From NCBI GenBank assembly GCA_965199175.1, contig OZ240684.1:1798001-1862000 (forward strand): a DNA stretch of 64,000 nucleotides, given 5' to 3'. Positions 17,718 to 26,717 of the stretch are shown piece by piece (the first letter of the stretch is position 1; each line of letters opens with the position of its first letter). The notes below the pieces were generated by a model, which had not been told where the DNA came from, made no database searches, and was given only the letters and a program-made list of their open reading frames with translations. This DNA comes from G963923945 sp965199175. GTDB lineage: Bacteria; Pseudomonadota; Alphaproteobacteria; G963923945. The translations under genes and the position numbers were made by a program.

Positions 17718-18416
17718 ATGCAGGCCAAAATTTTTATCGCTGAAGATGATCCGGCTTTGCTGCCGATGGTTGTCTATAATCTTCAAAAAGAGGGATTTTT
17801 GGTACGTGAGGCGACAGATGGCGAAAAAGCACGTATCATGCTCAATGAAGAACGGCCTGATTTAGCCATTCTCGATTGGATGATGCCGCATCTTTCCGGT
17901 TTTCAGCTCTGCAAATATATTCGCCGTTCGCCGGAATTGCGGGATTTACCGGTGATCATGCTTTCGGCCCGTGGTGAGCAGGAAGATCGGATCCGGGGTC
18001 TGGATGCCGGGGCGGATGATTATGTCGGTAAACCATTCAGCCCGTGTGAATTGATTGCCCGTGTGCGGGCTTTGTTACGGCGCAGTAAACGGGCTTTGAA
18101 TGATACGGTGTTGCGCTGTGGTGATGTGATGATAGATCTGGCCTGTTACCGGGTAAAACGTGGGAAACGCACCATTCATCTCGGCCCTACGGAGTTTCGG
18201 TTGCTCCGCCATTTTATGGAAAATCCGGGGCGGGTTTATTCTCGCGAACAGATTCTCAATACTGTCTGGGGCCAGGATATTTATGTGGAAGAGCGTACAG
18301 TAGACACCCATATCCGCCGCTTACGCCGTGCTCTTAATCCCGATGGGAAAAAATACCCGAATGTTATCCGTACTGTGCGGGCGGTTGGCTACGCTCTGGA
18401 TGACGGTTTGGAGTGA
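17718..18416 (+). CDS. phoB: PhoB phosphate regulon response regulator
   Basis: The 232-residue protein has an N-terminal receiver domain (phosphoacceptor Asp53 in ILDWMMPHLSG, Lys105 in VGKPFSP) and a C-terminal OmpR/PhoB winged helix (about 130-228) with GPTEFRLLRHFMENPGRVYSR and the recognition-helix region VDTHIRRLRRAL. It should bind PHO boxes such as those at 9979 and 11993. Its usual partner kinase PhoR is not in the window, whereas in many alphaproteobacteria phoR lies next to pst; it is presumably elsewhere. Confidence 0.96.
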   Translation: MQAKIFIAEDDPALLPMVVYNLQKEGFLVREATDGEKARIMLNEERPDLAILDWMMPHLSGFQLCKYIRRSPELRDLPVIMLSARGEQEDRIRGLDAGADDYVGKPFSPCELIARVRALLRRSKRALNDTVLRCGDVMIDLACYRVKRGKRTIHLGPTEFRLLRHFMENPGRVYSREQILNTVWGQDIYVEERTVDTHIRRLRRALNPDGKKYPNVIRTVRAVGYALDDGLE

Positions 18417-18438
18417 GAACCAGTGCCTGATGCATCTG

Positions 18439-19443
18439 TCAGCCCGTCATCAGGCCGTGTTCAGAAAATAAATCAATCAGAGACGTTTCCGGCCTGGCAC
18501 CATAATGGCTGACGATTTCGCCGGCAGCTAAGCTGCCCATGCGTCCGCATATGGCAAGAGGATGTCCGCCTGCCAGACCATGCAGGAAGCCGGCGGCGTA
18601 CAGGTCACCGGCTCCGGTGGTGTCCAGCGGTGCAGCAAGACAGACAGGATCAATCTCAAAATCATCATGACGATTGAAAATGACTGAGCCTTTCTCGCTA
18701 CGGGTCACGATGACGATATCGCATAGATGACGCACAAAACCATAAACATTATGCAGGGTATCATCGGCGGCCAGGGCCGCAGCTTCTTGCTGATTGGCAA
18801 ACAGGATATCGACATAATCAGCAATCCCGTCTAGCAGAGATTGGCGATGACGGATCACCAGATTGGCATCCGAGAGGCTCAGAGCAACCCGTCGCCCGGC
18901 TGCTTTGGCGATTCGGGCGGCTTTTTCCAAAGCTGCTTTGGCTTTTTCAGGATCCCAGAGATAGCCTTCGAGATAAAGAATAGCAGCATCAGCAATCTGG
19001 GAATCGTCAATGTCAGCAGGGCTGAGATCAATGCTTGCCCCCAGAAAGGTTTGCATACTGCGCTCGGCATCCGGTGTTACAAAAACCAGGCAACGAGCGG
19101 TTGGTGGTCCTTTGGAGGCAGCCGGGGTAGCGAAATGTACCCCGGCTGATGTCATGCCGCGCCGGAACAACGTACCAAGGGCGTCGTCACGAATTTTACC
19201 AATAAAGCCAGCCCGGCCACCAAGTAAGGCAAAACCGGTCACTGTATTGGCGGCTGAGCCGCCGGATTGTTCGGCAACCGGCGTTATGGCGGCATGGGTT
19301 TTCTGGGCATTTTGTTGATCTGTCAATGTCATGCCGCCTTTGGCCAAACCATAGGTTGCCAGATCGGCATCATTGGCGTGGACAAGAACATCCAGCACGG
19401 CGTTGCCGATTCCCAGGAGATCGAGAGAGGGGTTTGTGGTCAT
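18439..19443 (-). CDS. PfkB-family sugar/adenosine kinase
   Basis: This 334-residue ribokinase-type kinase shows the first signature near GGSAANTVTGFALLGG (about 61-76) and the second, DTTGAGDLYAAGFLHG, with the catalytic Asp in GAGD. Alphaproteobacterial homologues are often annotated as adenosine kinase; substrate specificity cannot be decided from motifs alone. It converges on phoB with about 20 bp between stops, so the two are independent units. Confidence 0.88.
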   Translation of the reverse strand: MTTNPSLDLLGIGNAVLDVLVHANDADLATYGLAKGGMTLTDQQNAQKTHAAITPVAEQSGGSAANTVTGFALLGGRAGFIGKIRDDALGTLFRRGMTSAGVHFATPAASKGPPTARCLVFVTPDAERSMQTFLGASIDLSPADIDDSQIADAAILYLEGYLWDPEKAKAALEKAARIAKAAGRRVALSLSDANLVIRHRQSLLDGIADYVDILFANQQEAAALAADDTLHNVYGFVRHLCDIVIVTRSEKGSVIFNRHDDFEIDPVCLAAPLDTTGAGDLYAAGFLHGLAGGHPLAICGRMGSLAAGEIVSHYGARPETSLIDLFSEHGLMTG

Positions 19444-19773
19444 GGAGTCACTCCTGGTTGGGGTGGTTCACGGAAACACCATTCTATGGTTGGTTAGCCG
19501 GGTCAGCAGAAAATCAACCGTCGAAGAACGAAAGAATGATCAATGATTATCCCGGATACGTCTTGCGAAGGGCCTTTGTTTCTTTTTATTTTTGATCTTT
19601 CCCCGGGATCTTGCTTTAGACGGAGTTTTGAGAGGAAAAAAATCTGATGATGTGGTTTATAAGCATTTTTTCTCTTTTGGGAATAGTATCATAAAGCAAC
19701 CAAAAAGCGGTGTTTTAGCCTTCCTGCTCCTGAATATTAAGATAAGGCGTCTTTAAGACAGTTCTGGCCATTT
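19444..19773. other. Intergenic stretch with no recognised gene
   Basis: This 330-bp region lies between the PfkB kinase start and the end of the endonuclease-VII-like gene. It is moderately AT-rich in its right half. In its last bases it contains the second-frame remainder of the damaged endonuclease gene. No RNA gene or strong terminator was seen. Confidence 0.5.
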
Positions 19774-19790
19774 TTAACTGGCCATTTTAA
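19764..19790. repeat. 13/14-bp tandem duplication inside the endonuclease-VII-like gene
   Basis: CTGGCCATTTTTAA (19764-19777) is followed immediately by CTGGCCATTTTAA (19778-19790). The extra unit shifts the reading frame of the gene and creates its stop codon. Confidence 0.9.
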
Positions 19791-20076
19791 ATCGACCAAG
19801 GCCAGTATTACAGCTATCACAGATACAATCCCGGATATCACCCATGTGGTGATTGTGATCGGCCACGATTTTCGCTGTGACCCCGACAATAGATCTCTTA
19901 TGACAAATCGGGCACTGAAATGGTGTTCCTTTTTGGGGTCGTTTCTTTTCGAACTGTTTAGCCTGCCTGCTCTTGGGAGCTCTATAGAAACAATCCAGAG
20001 TTGTTTCAGATTGGGTTATGACAGTTGGCGACAACGTTGGGCCTTTGCACGCGTATTTTTTTGGAACTTTACGCAT
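19774..20076 (-). CDS. Recombination endonuclease VII-like HNH protein, C-terminus truncated
   Basis: The 100-residue product has a basic N-terminal half and a zinc/HNH-type domain: Cys55 and Cys58 in CPICHK, the His-rich DHNHHMGDIR (73-82), and Cys86/Cys89 in CDSCNTGLGRF. This is the layout of T4 endonuclease VII relatives found as phage-derived or free-standing genes. The protein ends seven residues after GLGRF because of a tandem duplication (19764-19790). Removing one 13-base unit restores a tail, GLGRFKNGQNCLKDALS, that resembles the normal last helix. No phage genes flank it. It may be inactive or a relic. Confidence 0.7.
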   Translation of the reverse strand: MRKVPKKYACKGPTLSPTVITQSETTLDCFYRAPKSRQAKQFEKKRPQKGTPFQCPICHKRSIVGVTAKIVADHNHHMGDIRDCICDSCNTGLGRFKMAS

Positions 20077-20264
20077 TGTTATCTTGATTGTTGGCCATAA
20101 TGCCTCTTTTAACGTTTCCTCCCCTCTCTCTTTTCAAGGGAGGTATTTCCATATTGATGATACGGCTTGTTGTCTGGCTCTGTTTTCCGTACTGTTGACG
20201 ATACTCAAAGAATAGATTGCATATAAAGAACAGATTTTACGTAAATTTTATACAGACTTTTACC

Positions 20265-20906
20265 ATGCCTGCACGTTCTCCTGAACTTCACCTTGAGAAT
20301 ATCCATCTTCATGATGGTGATATCCCGGCTGATTTGATCTGGGGTGATGCGGTTGCTGTTGATACCGAAACGATGGGCCTGAATCCGGTTCGTGATCGTC
20401 TTTGCCTGGTCCAGCTATCGGCTGGTGACGGGGTTTGCCATCTGGTTCAGCTTGGCTCTGCCAAGCCGGAAGCACCCAATCTCAAACGGTTGCTATCTGA
20501 TTGTTCGGTGGAAAAGCTGTTTCATTTTGCCCGCTTTGATCTGGTTGCTCTGGAGCGTACTTTAAAGATTTGCTGTCAGCCGGTTTACTGCACCAAAGTT
20601 GCTTCTAAACTGGCACGTACGTATACGGACCGGCATGGTTTAAGGGAGCTTTGCAGTGAATTGCTGGGGGTCGATCTGGCCAAGCAACAGCAATCTTCCG
20701 ATTGGGGCCGTGAACAGTTGAGTGATGCTCAGATTCGTTATGCTGCCTGTGATGTCCTTTATCTTCATCAGCTACGTGAAAAACTGGATATCATGTTGAA
20801 TCGTGAAGGACGGTATGGATTGGCTGAGGACTGTTTCCGTTTTTTACCAGTACGGGCCCGTTTGGACTTGGCTGGTTGGGAAGGGGATATATTCGCGCAT
20901 TCATAA
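20265..20906 (+). CDS. rnd: RNase D-like 3'-5' exonuclease
   Basis: This 213-residue DEDDy exonuclease shows motif I VAVDTETMGL, motif II in LFHFARFDLVAL and motif III YAACDVLYLHQLR, in which the Tyr and Asp are the catalytic pair. It has only the nuclease domain and lacks the HRDC domains of full-length Escherichia coli RNase D. This short form is standard in alphaproteobacteria and takes part in tRNA 3'-end processing. The frame is open from 20217; the ATG at 20265 matches the family N-terminus better. Confidence 0.9.
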   Translation: MPARSPELHLENIHLHDGDIPADLIWGDAVAVDTETMGLNPVRDRLCLVQLSAGDGVCHLVQLGSAKPEAPNLKRLLSDCSVEKLFHFARFDLVALERTLKICCQPVYCTKVASKLARTYTDRHGLRELCSELLGVDLAKQQQSSDWGREQLSDAQIRYAACDVLYLHQLREKLDIMLNREGRYGLAEDCFRFLPVRARLDLAGWEGDIFAHS

Positions 20907-21313
20907 TGTTGATATTTCTGGCCTGTTACTCCGGCTTTTCATGTGTTCTGGCATTGGGATGATGACGAAAAATCGGTTGTGTACAGGTGATGGATGCTCT
21001 GGATTGGTCGCGGCATAGTGAAGAATACAATTTTCAGATTATATTTGGATTATAAGTAGTTAAACGTTATTATTCAGCAGGTGATTTTATTTGATCTGGC
21101 TCTGCGTAGGGTCGACAGCACTGTCAGAGTAATCAGCTGAGAGATGCTTTATGGGTCATACGTGATTGATCATACGTGCGTGTGGTTTTTCGATTTTAGC
21201 CCGGTGATTGATATCATTGGATCAATCTTTGGTCGTGTCATGTGTCATTTTGTGGCTCTTTGTCATTTAAGATTTGTCATTTGAGAATTGTGAGCCAGGG
21301 ATAGCGTATTGCG
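20907..21313. other. 407-bp stretch upstream of kdsD
   Basis: No gene is recognised. A short direct repeat (GATTTGTCATTT-like, near 21255-21285) lies just upstream of kdsD, and promoter DNA for the LPS operon is expected here. Confidence 0.5.
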
Positions 21314-22402
21314 GTGAAACTGACTGCATCATTATCTGTTACGGATCAACCCGCTTCTGATGGATCGGTGTCTGGGGATTCCAGATCTCCGGCTCCCGGA
21401 TATGGAGCAAAAAATTCTGTGATTGAGGAGGTTCCGGCTGGATCAGTTGAGGCTCACCGGGATATTGTGTCTGGCCGACGGGTGTTGCGTGCCGGAGCCG
21501 AAGCATTATCTGACCTTGCTGATAGCCTGGGGGAATCCTATCAACAGGCAGTTGATATCCTGGCGCATGTCAAAGGGCGGGTTGTTGTAACCGGCATTGG
21601 CAAGAGCGGCCATATCGGCCGCAAGATTGCCTCTACATTGGCCTCAACCGGGACTCCGGCCCAGTTCGTTCATGCGGGTGAGGCCAGTCACGGTGATTTG
21701 GGGATGATTGGCCGGGGTGATGCTATTCTTGCTTTGTCCAATTCCGGGGAAACCCGCGAACTGTCGGATATTATTCATTATGCGGCCCGCTATGCCATTC
21801 CTCTGATTGGTATGACGGCCAACCCGGCCAGCAGCCTGGCCTCTGCTGCTCAGGTCATGCTCTGTTTACCCCCTCATCAAGAGGCGTGCAGCCTTGGTTT
21901 AGCACCCACAACATCCACCACCATGATGCTCACTTTGGGAGATGCTCTCGCCATTACTTTGCTGGAGCGTAAGGGTTTTACATCCGAAGATTTTCGGCTT
22001 TTTCATCCGGGTGGTAAATTGGGGGCCGCTTTGATCAAGGTTGAGGCCGTGATGCATCGGGGTGCTGATATGCCTTTATCTGACGCTCAGCTGCCACTTT
22101 CTGAAGGATTGCTGATTATGACTGAAAAACGTTTCGGTTGTTTAGGAGTCCTTGAAGGGACAACGCTCATCGGGGTGATTACCGATGGGGACCTTCGTCG
22201 CCATATGGCTGAAGATTTGCTGGATAAGACGGCTGCTGAGATTATGACCTCTGATCCGGCTACGATTGCTCCCCAGACTTTGGTTGCTGAAGCTCTTGGC
22301 CTTATGAATACCCGGGGCATCACCAGCTTATTTGTGGTCACAGACCGTAAACCGGTGGGGATCATTCATATGCATGATTGTCTGCATGTCGGCGTTCAGT
22401 AA
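21314..22402 (+). CDS. kdsD: Arabinose-5-phosphate isomerase (KpsF/GutQ family)
   Basis: KdsD converts ribulose-5-phosphate to arabinose-5-phosphate, the first step of Kdo synthesis for LPS. The 362-residue product begins at GTG. After a low-complexity leader of about 45 residues come the SIS domain (about 70-220, with TGIGKSGHIGRKIASTLASTG and ALSNSGETRE) and two CBS domains (about 240-362). It is followed by lptC with a 17-bp overlap, which places precursor synthesis and LPS export in one operon. Confidence 0.93.
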   Translation: MKLTASLSVTDQPASDGSVSGDSRSPAPGYGAKNSVIEEVPAGSVEAHRDIVSGRRVLRAGAEALSDLADSLGESYQQAVDILAHVKGRVVVTGIGKSGHIGRKIASTLASTGTPAQFVHAGEASHGDLGMIGRGDAILALSNSGETRELSDIIHYAARYAIPLIGMTANPASSLASAAQVMLCLPPHQEACSLGLAPTTSTTMMLTLGDALAITLLERKGFTSEDFRLFHPGGKLGAALIKVEAVMHRGADMPLSDAQLPLSEGLLIMTEKRFGCLGVLEGTTLIGVITDGDLRRHMAEDLLDKTAAEIMTSDPATIAPQTLVAEALGLMNTRGITSLFVVTDRKPVGIIHMHDCLHVGVQ

Positions 22403-23054
22403 TTCCCGGGCCGATGTTCCGCTTTTTCAGGCTGGCTCATCATCTGTGGCCCGGCTGGAAGACGGGTATTCCTTTTTTGTCGCTTTGATGAAAAGGGTAT
22501 TGCCTGTGATTGCAATCACGATTGCTGTTACGGTGATTATATGGCCGTATGTGAATCCCCTTGAAGAAGGTTTTTCGGTTGGATACGTGACATTGTCACG
22601 TACTGAATCTCAGCAACCCGGAATGGTCAATGCCCGTCTGACCGGGATTGATACCCGCAGACGCCCGTATTCTGTGACTGCTCATAAAATTCTCCAGATT
22701 TCCGAAGATGGTGAAGTCATCACCTTACGGGCTCCGCAAGCTGATATCACAATGACAGATGGTTCCTGGGTGGCGATTTCCTCGGATATCGGTGTTTATC
22801 GGCGGTCAACCCATATCCTTGGTTTGCGGGATAATGTGAATTTGTATCATGATTCGGGGTTTGAATTCCAGACGACCAGCGCCCATATCGATGTGGAACA
22901 GGGTCGGGCAAGCGGCCAGGAGCCTGTTCTTGGGTACGGACCGACTGCAAAGATTAAAGCACAGGGCTTTTATCTTCCCGGCGATGGTCGCCGGGTTATT
23001 TTTACCGGTCAGTCACATTTGGTTATCGGTTCTCAGCGGGTTGATAAGGGATGA
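22386..23054 (+). CDS. lptC: LptC LPS-export inner-membrane protein
   Basis: LptC bridges the LptBFG transporter and LptA. The 222-residue product has a single N-terminal membrane segment (about 38-55, VLPVIAITIAVTVIIWPYV) and a periplasmic beta-jellyroll (about 60-222). The frame extends to 22332; the ATG at 22386 gives a 17-bp overlap with kdsD, and other in-frame Mets upstream are possible. The lptA start overlaps its stop by four bases. Confidence 0.88.
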   Translation: MSAFSNSRADVPLFQAGSSSVARLEDGYSFFVALMKRVLPVIAITIAVTVIIWPYVNPLEEGFSVGYVTLSRTESQQPGMVNARLTGIDTRRRPYSVTAHKILQISEDGEVITLRAPQADITMTDGSWVAISSDIGVYRRSTHILGLRDNVNLYHDSGFEFQTTSAHIDVEQGRASGQEPVLGYGPTAKIKAQGFYLPGDGRRVIFTGQSHLVIGSQRVDKG

Positions 23055-23875
23055 GTTTTCGTTCCTTTGTTGCTGCTTGTTGGGGTTCGGTTTTTTTTCT
23101 GGGACCTTTTCTTCATTCAGCTGAGGCTGCTTTTGATCCGGACGGCGATGAACCGATTGAAATTTTTGCTGATGACGGGATCGAATGGAATGAAGATGAA
23201 AAAGTCTATATTGCCCGTGGTGCGGCCCGGGCTATTCAGGGTGATCTGACGGTTCAGGCTGATATTCTGGTTGCTCATTACCGGATTGAGGAAAACGGGG
23301 AAAACAAGATTTGGCGCCTGAGTGCTGATGGCAATGTGCGTATCCAGGATGGTGATTCTATCGCCACTGCTCAGCGCGGTCTTTATGATCTTGGGCAAGA
23401 AATCCTTGTTCTTACGGGACGTAAGGTGACCTTTACCTCTGGACGTGATACAGTAACAGCCAAAGACAGTTTAGAATATTGGCGAAAAAAACAACTCGCG
23501 ATTGCCCGGGGTGATGCGGTTGCCCGATGGGAGGGAAAAGTCATTTCATCGGATGTTTTGTCGGCTTACCTTGAGAGAAGTGAGGAAGAAAACCGTGATT
23601 TGGTGCGGCGCATTGAGGCTTTTGGATCCGTTGAGATTGTTACTGATTCGGAAACCATCCGGGGCAAGAAAGGAATTTATGATAGCCAGACCGAGATTAT
23701 TTCGGTTATCGGAGCCGTCAAAATCATTAGAGACAAAACCAGTCTTATCGGCGATTATGGCGAGGTTAATCTTAAAACAGGAATTAGCCGTTTGCTGGCG
23801 GCTCTGCCTGGTGAAGATAAAAAGGGTGAAAATAAAAAAGGAAAAGTCAAAGCACGGATCAAGCTGGAGCAGTAA
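23051..23875 (+). CDS. lptA: LptA periplasmic LPS-transport protein
   Basis: The 274-residue product has a signal peptide cut near SAEA-A (about residue 26) and an OstA/LptA beta-jellyroll (about 35-200) with the PIEIFADDGIEWNEDEK start. Near the end comes a repetitive Lys/Gly/Glu linker (KKGENKKGK). LptA proteins stack to form the bridge that carries LPS across the periplasm. The C-terminus is longer than in Escherichia coli (185 residues), as is common in alphaproteobacteria. The ATGA overlap with lptC suggests translational coupling. Confidence 0.92.
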   Translation: MSFRSFVAACWGSVFFLGPFLHSAEAAFDPDGDEPIEIFADDGIEWNEDEKVYIARGAARAIQGDLTVQADILVAHYRIEENGENKIWRLSADGNVRIQDGDSIATAQRGLYDLGQEILVLTGRKVTFTSGRDTVTAKDSLEYWRKKQLAIARGDAVARWEGKVISSDVLSAYLERSEEENRDLVRRIEAFGSVEIVTDSETIRGKKGIYDSQTEIISVIGAVKIIRDKTSLIGDYGEVNLKTGISRLLAALPGEDKKGENKKGKVKARIKLEQ

Positions 23876-23944
23876 AAGAAAACATGGGCCCTGGGGCAGG
23901 CACAACGCTTGTGATGCTATCGGGCCTGGCTGAGGATACAATCA

Positions 23945-24781
23945 ATGCCAACGGATTTGATAAGGGAACCCCACACAGTCACTCAAAACGAGATGGCTAT
24001 ATCTGAAAACAGGCAGTCAGTGCGGTTTCCCCATACCACACCGCATGTGGTGGCCGTTAATGAGGGTTTGGTTGCGGCAAATTTTGGTAAAACCATCAAA
24101 AAGCGGCCGATTCTGCGCGGAGTGAGCTTAGCCGTGCAACGGGGTGAGGCGGTGGGTTTGCTGGGTCCCAACGGGGCCGGAAAAACCACGACTTTTTACC
24201 TGATCACAGGTTTGGTGCGTGCTGATTACGGTTCAATTCATCTCGACGGGGTCGATTTAACTGATTTGCCAATGTATCGTCGGGCACGTCTTGGCATTGG
24301 CTACCTGCCTCAGGAAGCCTCAATTTTTCGCGGCATGTCGGTGGAAGACAATATCCGGTCGGTTTTGGAGATCGTCGAAAAAAGTATTGCCCTTCGTGAA
24401 GCGGCTCTTGACGCTCTTCTGGCTGAATTTTCTATCACCCATCTGCGACATGCCCCGGCCCTGGCATTGTCCGGGGGCGAGCGTCGGCGGGTTGAAATTG
24501 CCCGTTGTCTGGCTGCAAAACCGAAAATCATCTTACTTGATGAGCCTCTGGCTGGCATTGATCCCATCGCTGTTGATGAGATTCGCGAATTGGTGGCTCA
24601 TCTTAAAGATCGTGGAATCGGTGTTTTAATCACGGACCATAATGTTCGGGAGACTTTGTCGATTATCGACCGTGCTTATATTCTTCATGACGGGATGATT
24701 CTCATGGAAGGACGTCCTGAGGATATTGTGTCCCATCAGGAAGTGCGCCGTGTTTACCTTGGCGATAGCTTTTCGCTTTAG
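23945..24781 (+). CDS. lptB: LptB LPS-export ABC ATPase
   Basis: The 278-residue ATPase has Walker A GPNGAGKT (74-81), the YLPQEASIFRGMSVEDN region typical of LptB, signature ALSGGERRR, Walker B IILLDEPLAGIDP and the ITDHNVRETL H-loop. An N-terminal extension of about 40 residues precedes the ATPase fold; Met17 is an alternative start. The gene follows lptA by 69 bp. LptB drives LptFG in the inner membrane. Confidence 0.95.
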   Translation: MPTDLIREPHTVTQNEMAISENRQSVRFPHTTPHVVAVNEGLVAANFGKTIKKRPILRGVSLAVQRGEAVGLLGPNGAGKTTTFYLITGLVRADYGSIHLDGVDLTDLPMYRRARLGIGYLPQEASIFRGMSVEDNIRSVLEIVEKSIALREAALDALLAEFSITHLRHAPALALSGGERRRVEIARCLAAKPKIILLDEPLAGIDPIAVDEIRELVAHLKDRGIGVLITDHNVRETLSIIDRAYILHDGMILMEGRPEDIVSHQEVRRVYLGDSFSL

Positions 24782-24834
24782 ATTGGTATCAACAACGCCT
24801 TCCTTACAAGCTATTTTACTGAGCATAATGCGGC

Positions 24835-26403
24835 ATGCCTCCGGAACAAAAATTGGATCTTCGCCAGGGTCAATCCCTGGTCATGACGCCGCAATTACAG
24901 CAGGCAATTAAGCTGTTGCAGCTATCCAATATGGAACTTTCTGCTTATATCGAGCAGGAAATTGAACAAAACCCCATGCTTGAGCGTGATGAAGGCGGCA
25001 AACCAGAGCGTGGTGATACGGCTGAGCCTGCTGGTATATCCCGCAAGAATGAGGGGGCCTTTGGTGAGTCTGAGCCCTCTGATGAGGGAACCGATCGTTT
25101 TGACGAGCAACGTGAGCCAAATGCCGCCGATAGCCTTGATCCTGAATCTGATGCTTTTGCCAATCAGGCCGAAAACCCCCTTGACACCGATTATGACAAT
25201 CACTGGTCGAGCAATTCTCTGCTTGATTCTCCGGTATTGGCTGAATCTCCGGGTTTCCGGAACGGGCGTCATGACTTTACAGATTCTCAACGCCCGTTTG
25301 ACCAGACGCTCAGTCAGGAAAAAACCCTGAGGGAACATTTGATCGAACAACTAAACGTCGAAATTGAGGATGCGACTGAAAAAGCAATAGGACGTTATCT
25401 TATTGGTTTAATTGACGAAACCGGCTATTTCACGGCGGATATTGATGAGGTGGCGGCAAGTTTGGGGTGTCGGGTGTCTTCGATTGAGACTGTTCTTGAG
25501 ACGATGCGTCAATTTGATCCGCCGGGTATTTTTGCCCGTGATCTGGCCGATTGTCTGGCTCTTCAACTGCGTGAGCGTAACCGTCTTGATCCGGCGATGA
25601 CCTGTTTTCTGGGCCATCTTGATCTTCTGGCACAACGTGACTGGCCGGCTTTGCAGCGTTTATGCGGTGTGGACCAGGAAGATATTGATGCGATGGCGGC
25701 CGAAATTCGCGCCCTGGATCCTAAGCCGGCTTTGGCATTTGATCACCCGATGGTTCAATCTATTGTTCCGGATGTTTTTATGCGCCCTCATCCTGAGAGG
25801 GGGTGGATTATCGAACTCAATCAGGAGAGCTTACCGCGTCTTTTGGTGAACAACAGTTATCATCTTAAATTGAGCCGTGAGACCCATTCAAAACAGGATC
25901 GTGACTATATCTCTGAGCGTCTGACAACGGCCCATTGGCTGGTTAAGTCCTTGCGCCAGCGGGCTGAGACCATTCTCAAAGTTTCCACTGAGCTGGTTCG
26001 TCAGCAGGATGCTTTTTTTACGCATGGAGTTGAACATCTCAAGCCCCTTATTCTCCGTGATATTGCGGCGGCCATTGAGATGCATGAAAGCACGGTGAGC
26101 CGTGTCACTGCCAATAAATATATTGCAACCCCGCGCGGTGTTTTTGAGCTGAAATATTTTTTCACGGCGTCAATTCAAAATTCAGCCGGTGGAGCCGCTC
26201 ATTCTGCTGAATCGGTTCGTTATAAGATTAAAAAATTGATTGATGAAGAAAACGCCAACGATATCTTATCGGATGATCGCCTGGTCGAGCTTCTGGGCAA
26301 AAGCGGCATTGACATTGCCCGGCGAACCATTGCCAAATACAGGGAGTCAATGCGCATTCCCTCCAGCATCCAGCGGCGCCGGGAAAAGAAGAATGATGGA
26401 TAA
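24835..26403 (+). CDS. rpoN: RNA polymerase sigma-54 factor
   Basis: The 522-residue factor has region I (LDLRQGQSLVMTPQLQQAIKLLQ) that contacts activators, an acidic variable region II (about 50-150), the core-binding domain, a helix-turn-helix near IEMHESTVSRVTANKY, and the RpoN box ARRTIAKYRE near the C-terminus. It directs transcription from -24/-12 promoters with AAA+ activators, none of which is in this window. The downstream hpf and ptsN genes are the classic rpoN neighbours. Confidence 0.97.
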   Translation: MPPEQKLDLRQGQSLVMTPQLQQAIKLLQLSNMELSAYIEQEIEQNPMLERDEGGKPERGDTAEPAGISRKNEGAFGESEPSDEGTDRFDEQREPNAADSLDPESDAFANQAENPLDTDYDNHWSSNSLLDSPVLAESPGFRNGRHDFTDSQRPFDQTLSQEKTLREHLIEQLNVEIEDATEKAIGRYLIGLIDETGYFTADIDEVAASLGCRVSSIETVLETMRQFDPPGIFARDLADCLALQLRERNRLDPAMTCFLGHLDLLAQRDWPALQRLCGVDQEDIDAMAAEIRALDPKPALAFDHPMVQSIVPDVFMRPHPERGWIIELNQESLPRLLVNNSYHLKLSRETHSKQDRDYISERLTTAHWLVKSLRQRAETILKVSTELVRQQDAFFTHGVEHLKPLILRDIAAAIEMHESTVSRVTANKYIATPRGVFELKYFFTASIQNSAGGAAHSAESVRYKIKKLIDEENANDILSDDRLVELLGKSGIDIARRTIAKYRESMRIPSSIQRRREKKNDG

Positions 26404-26717
26404 CAACCCGGTTAGCAGGGAGTATCCGCCATCTTCTGCGCATTGTGCGTCTGTATGCGCAGATGTCTGCATGCAAAAATGCTTGTATCAAAAATGCTTA
26501 TAGGCAGTGATTGGGAATCTTTTGCGCAATTTTAAGATGGTTCAGAGATTCTTTGGGGTTTGTTCACTGGTTTTATGATTGGCTTTGAGTTTCATGGATG
26601 GACCATGTTTTGCGGTGAAACAAATCGCTCCGGCGGTATGAAAATGCTATTACGCTGAATATGCGCAAAGAATCCATACATATATGAGAGCGCAGAGAGG
26701 TTAGGGAGGGACCAACG
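26404..26717. other. Intergenic stretch between rpoN and hpf
   Basis: No gene is seen in these 314 bp. It probably holds a separate hpf promoter, since the gap is wide for an operon. I found no convincing -24/-12 (sigma-54) element. Confidence 0.5.

Noticed and set aside
26404..26717. Sigma-54 promoter before hpf
   Set aside because: No TGGCAC-N5-TTGC-like match was found on reading.
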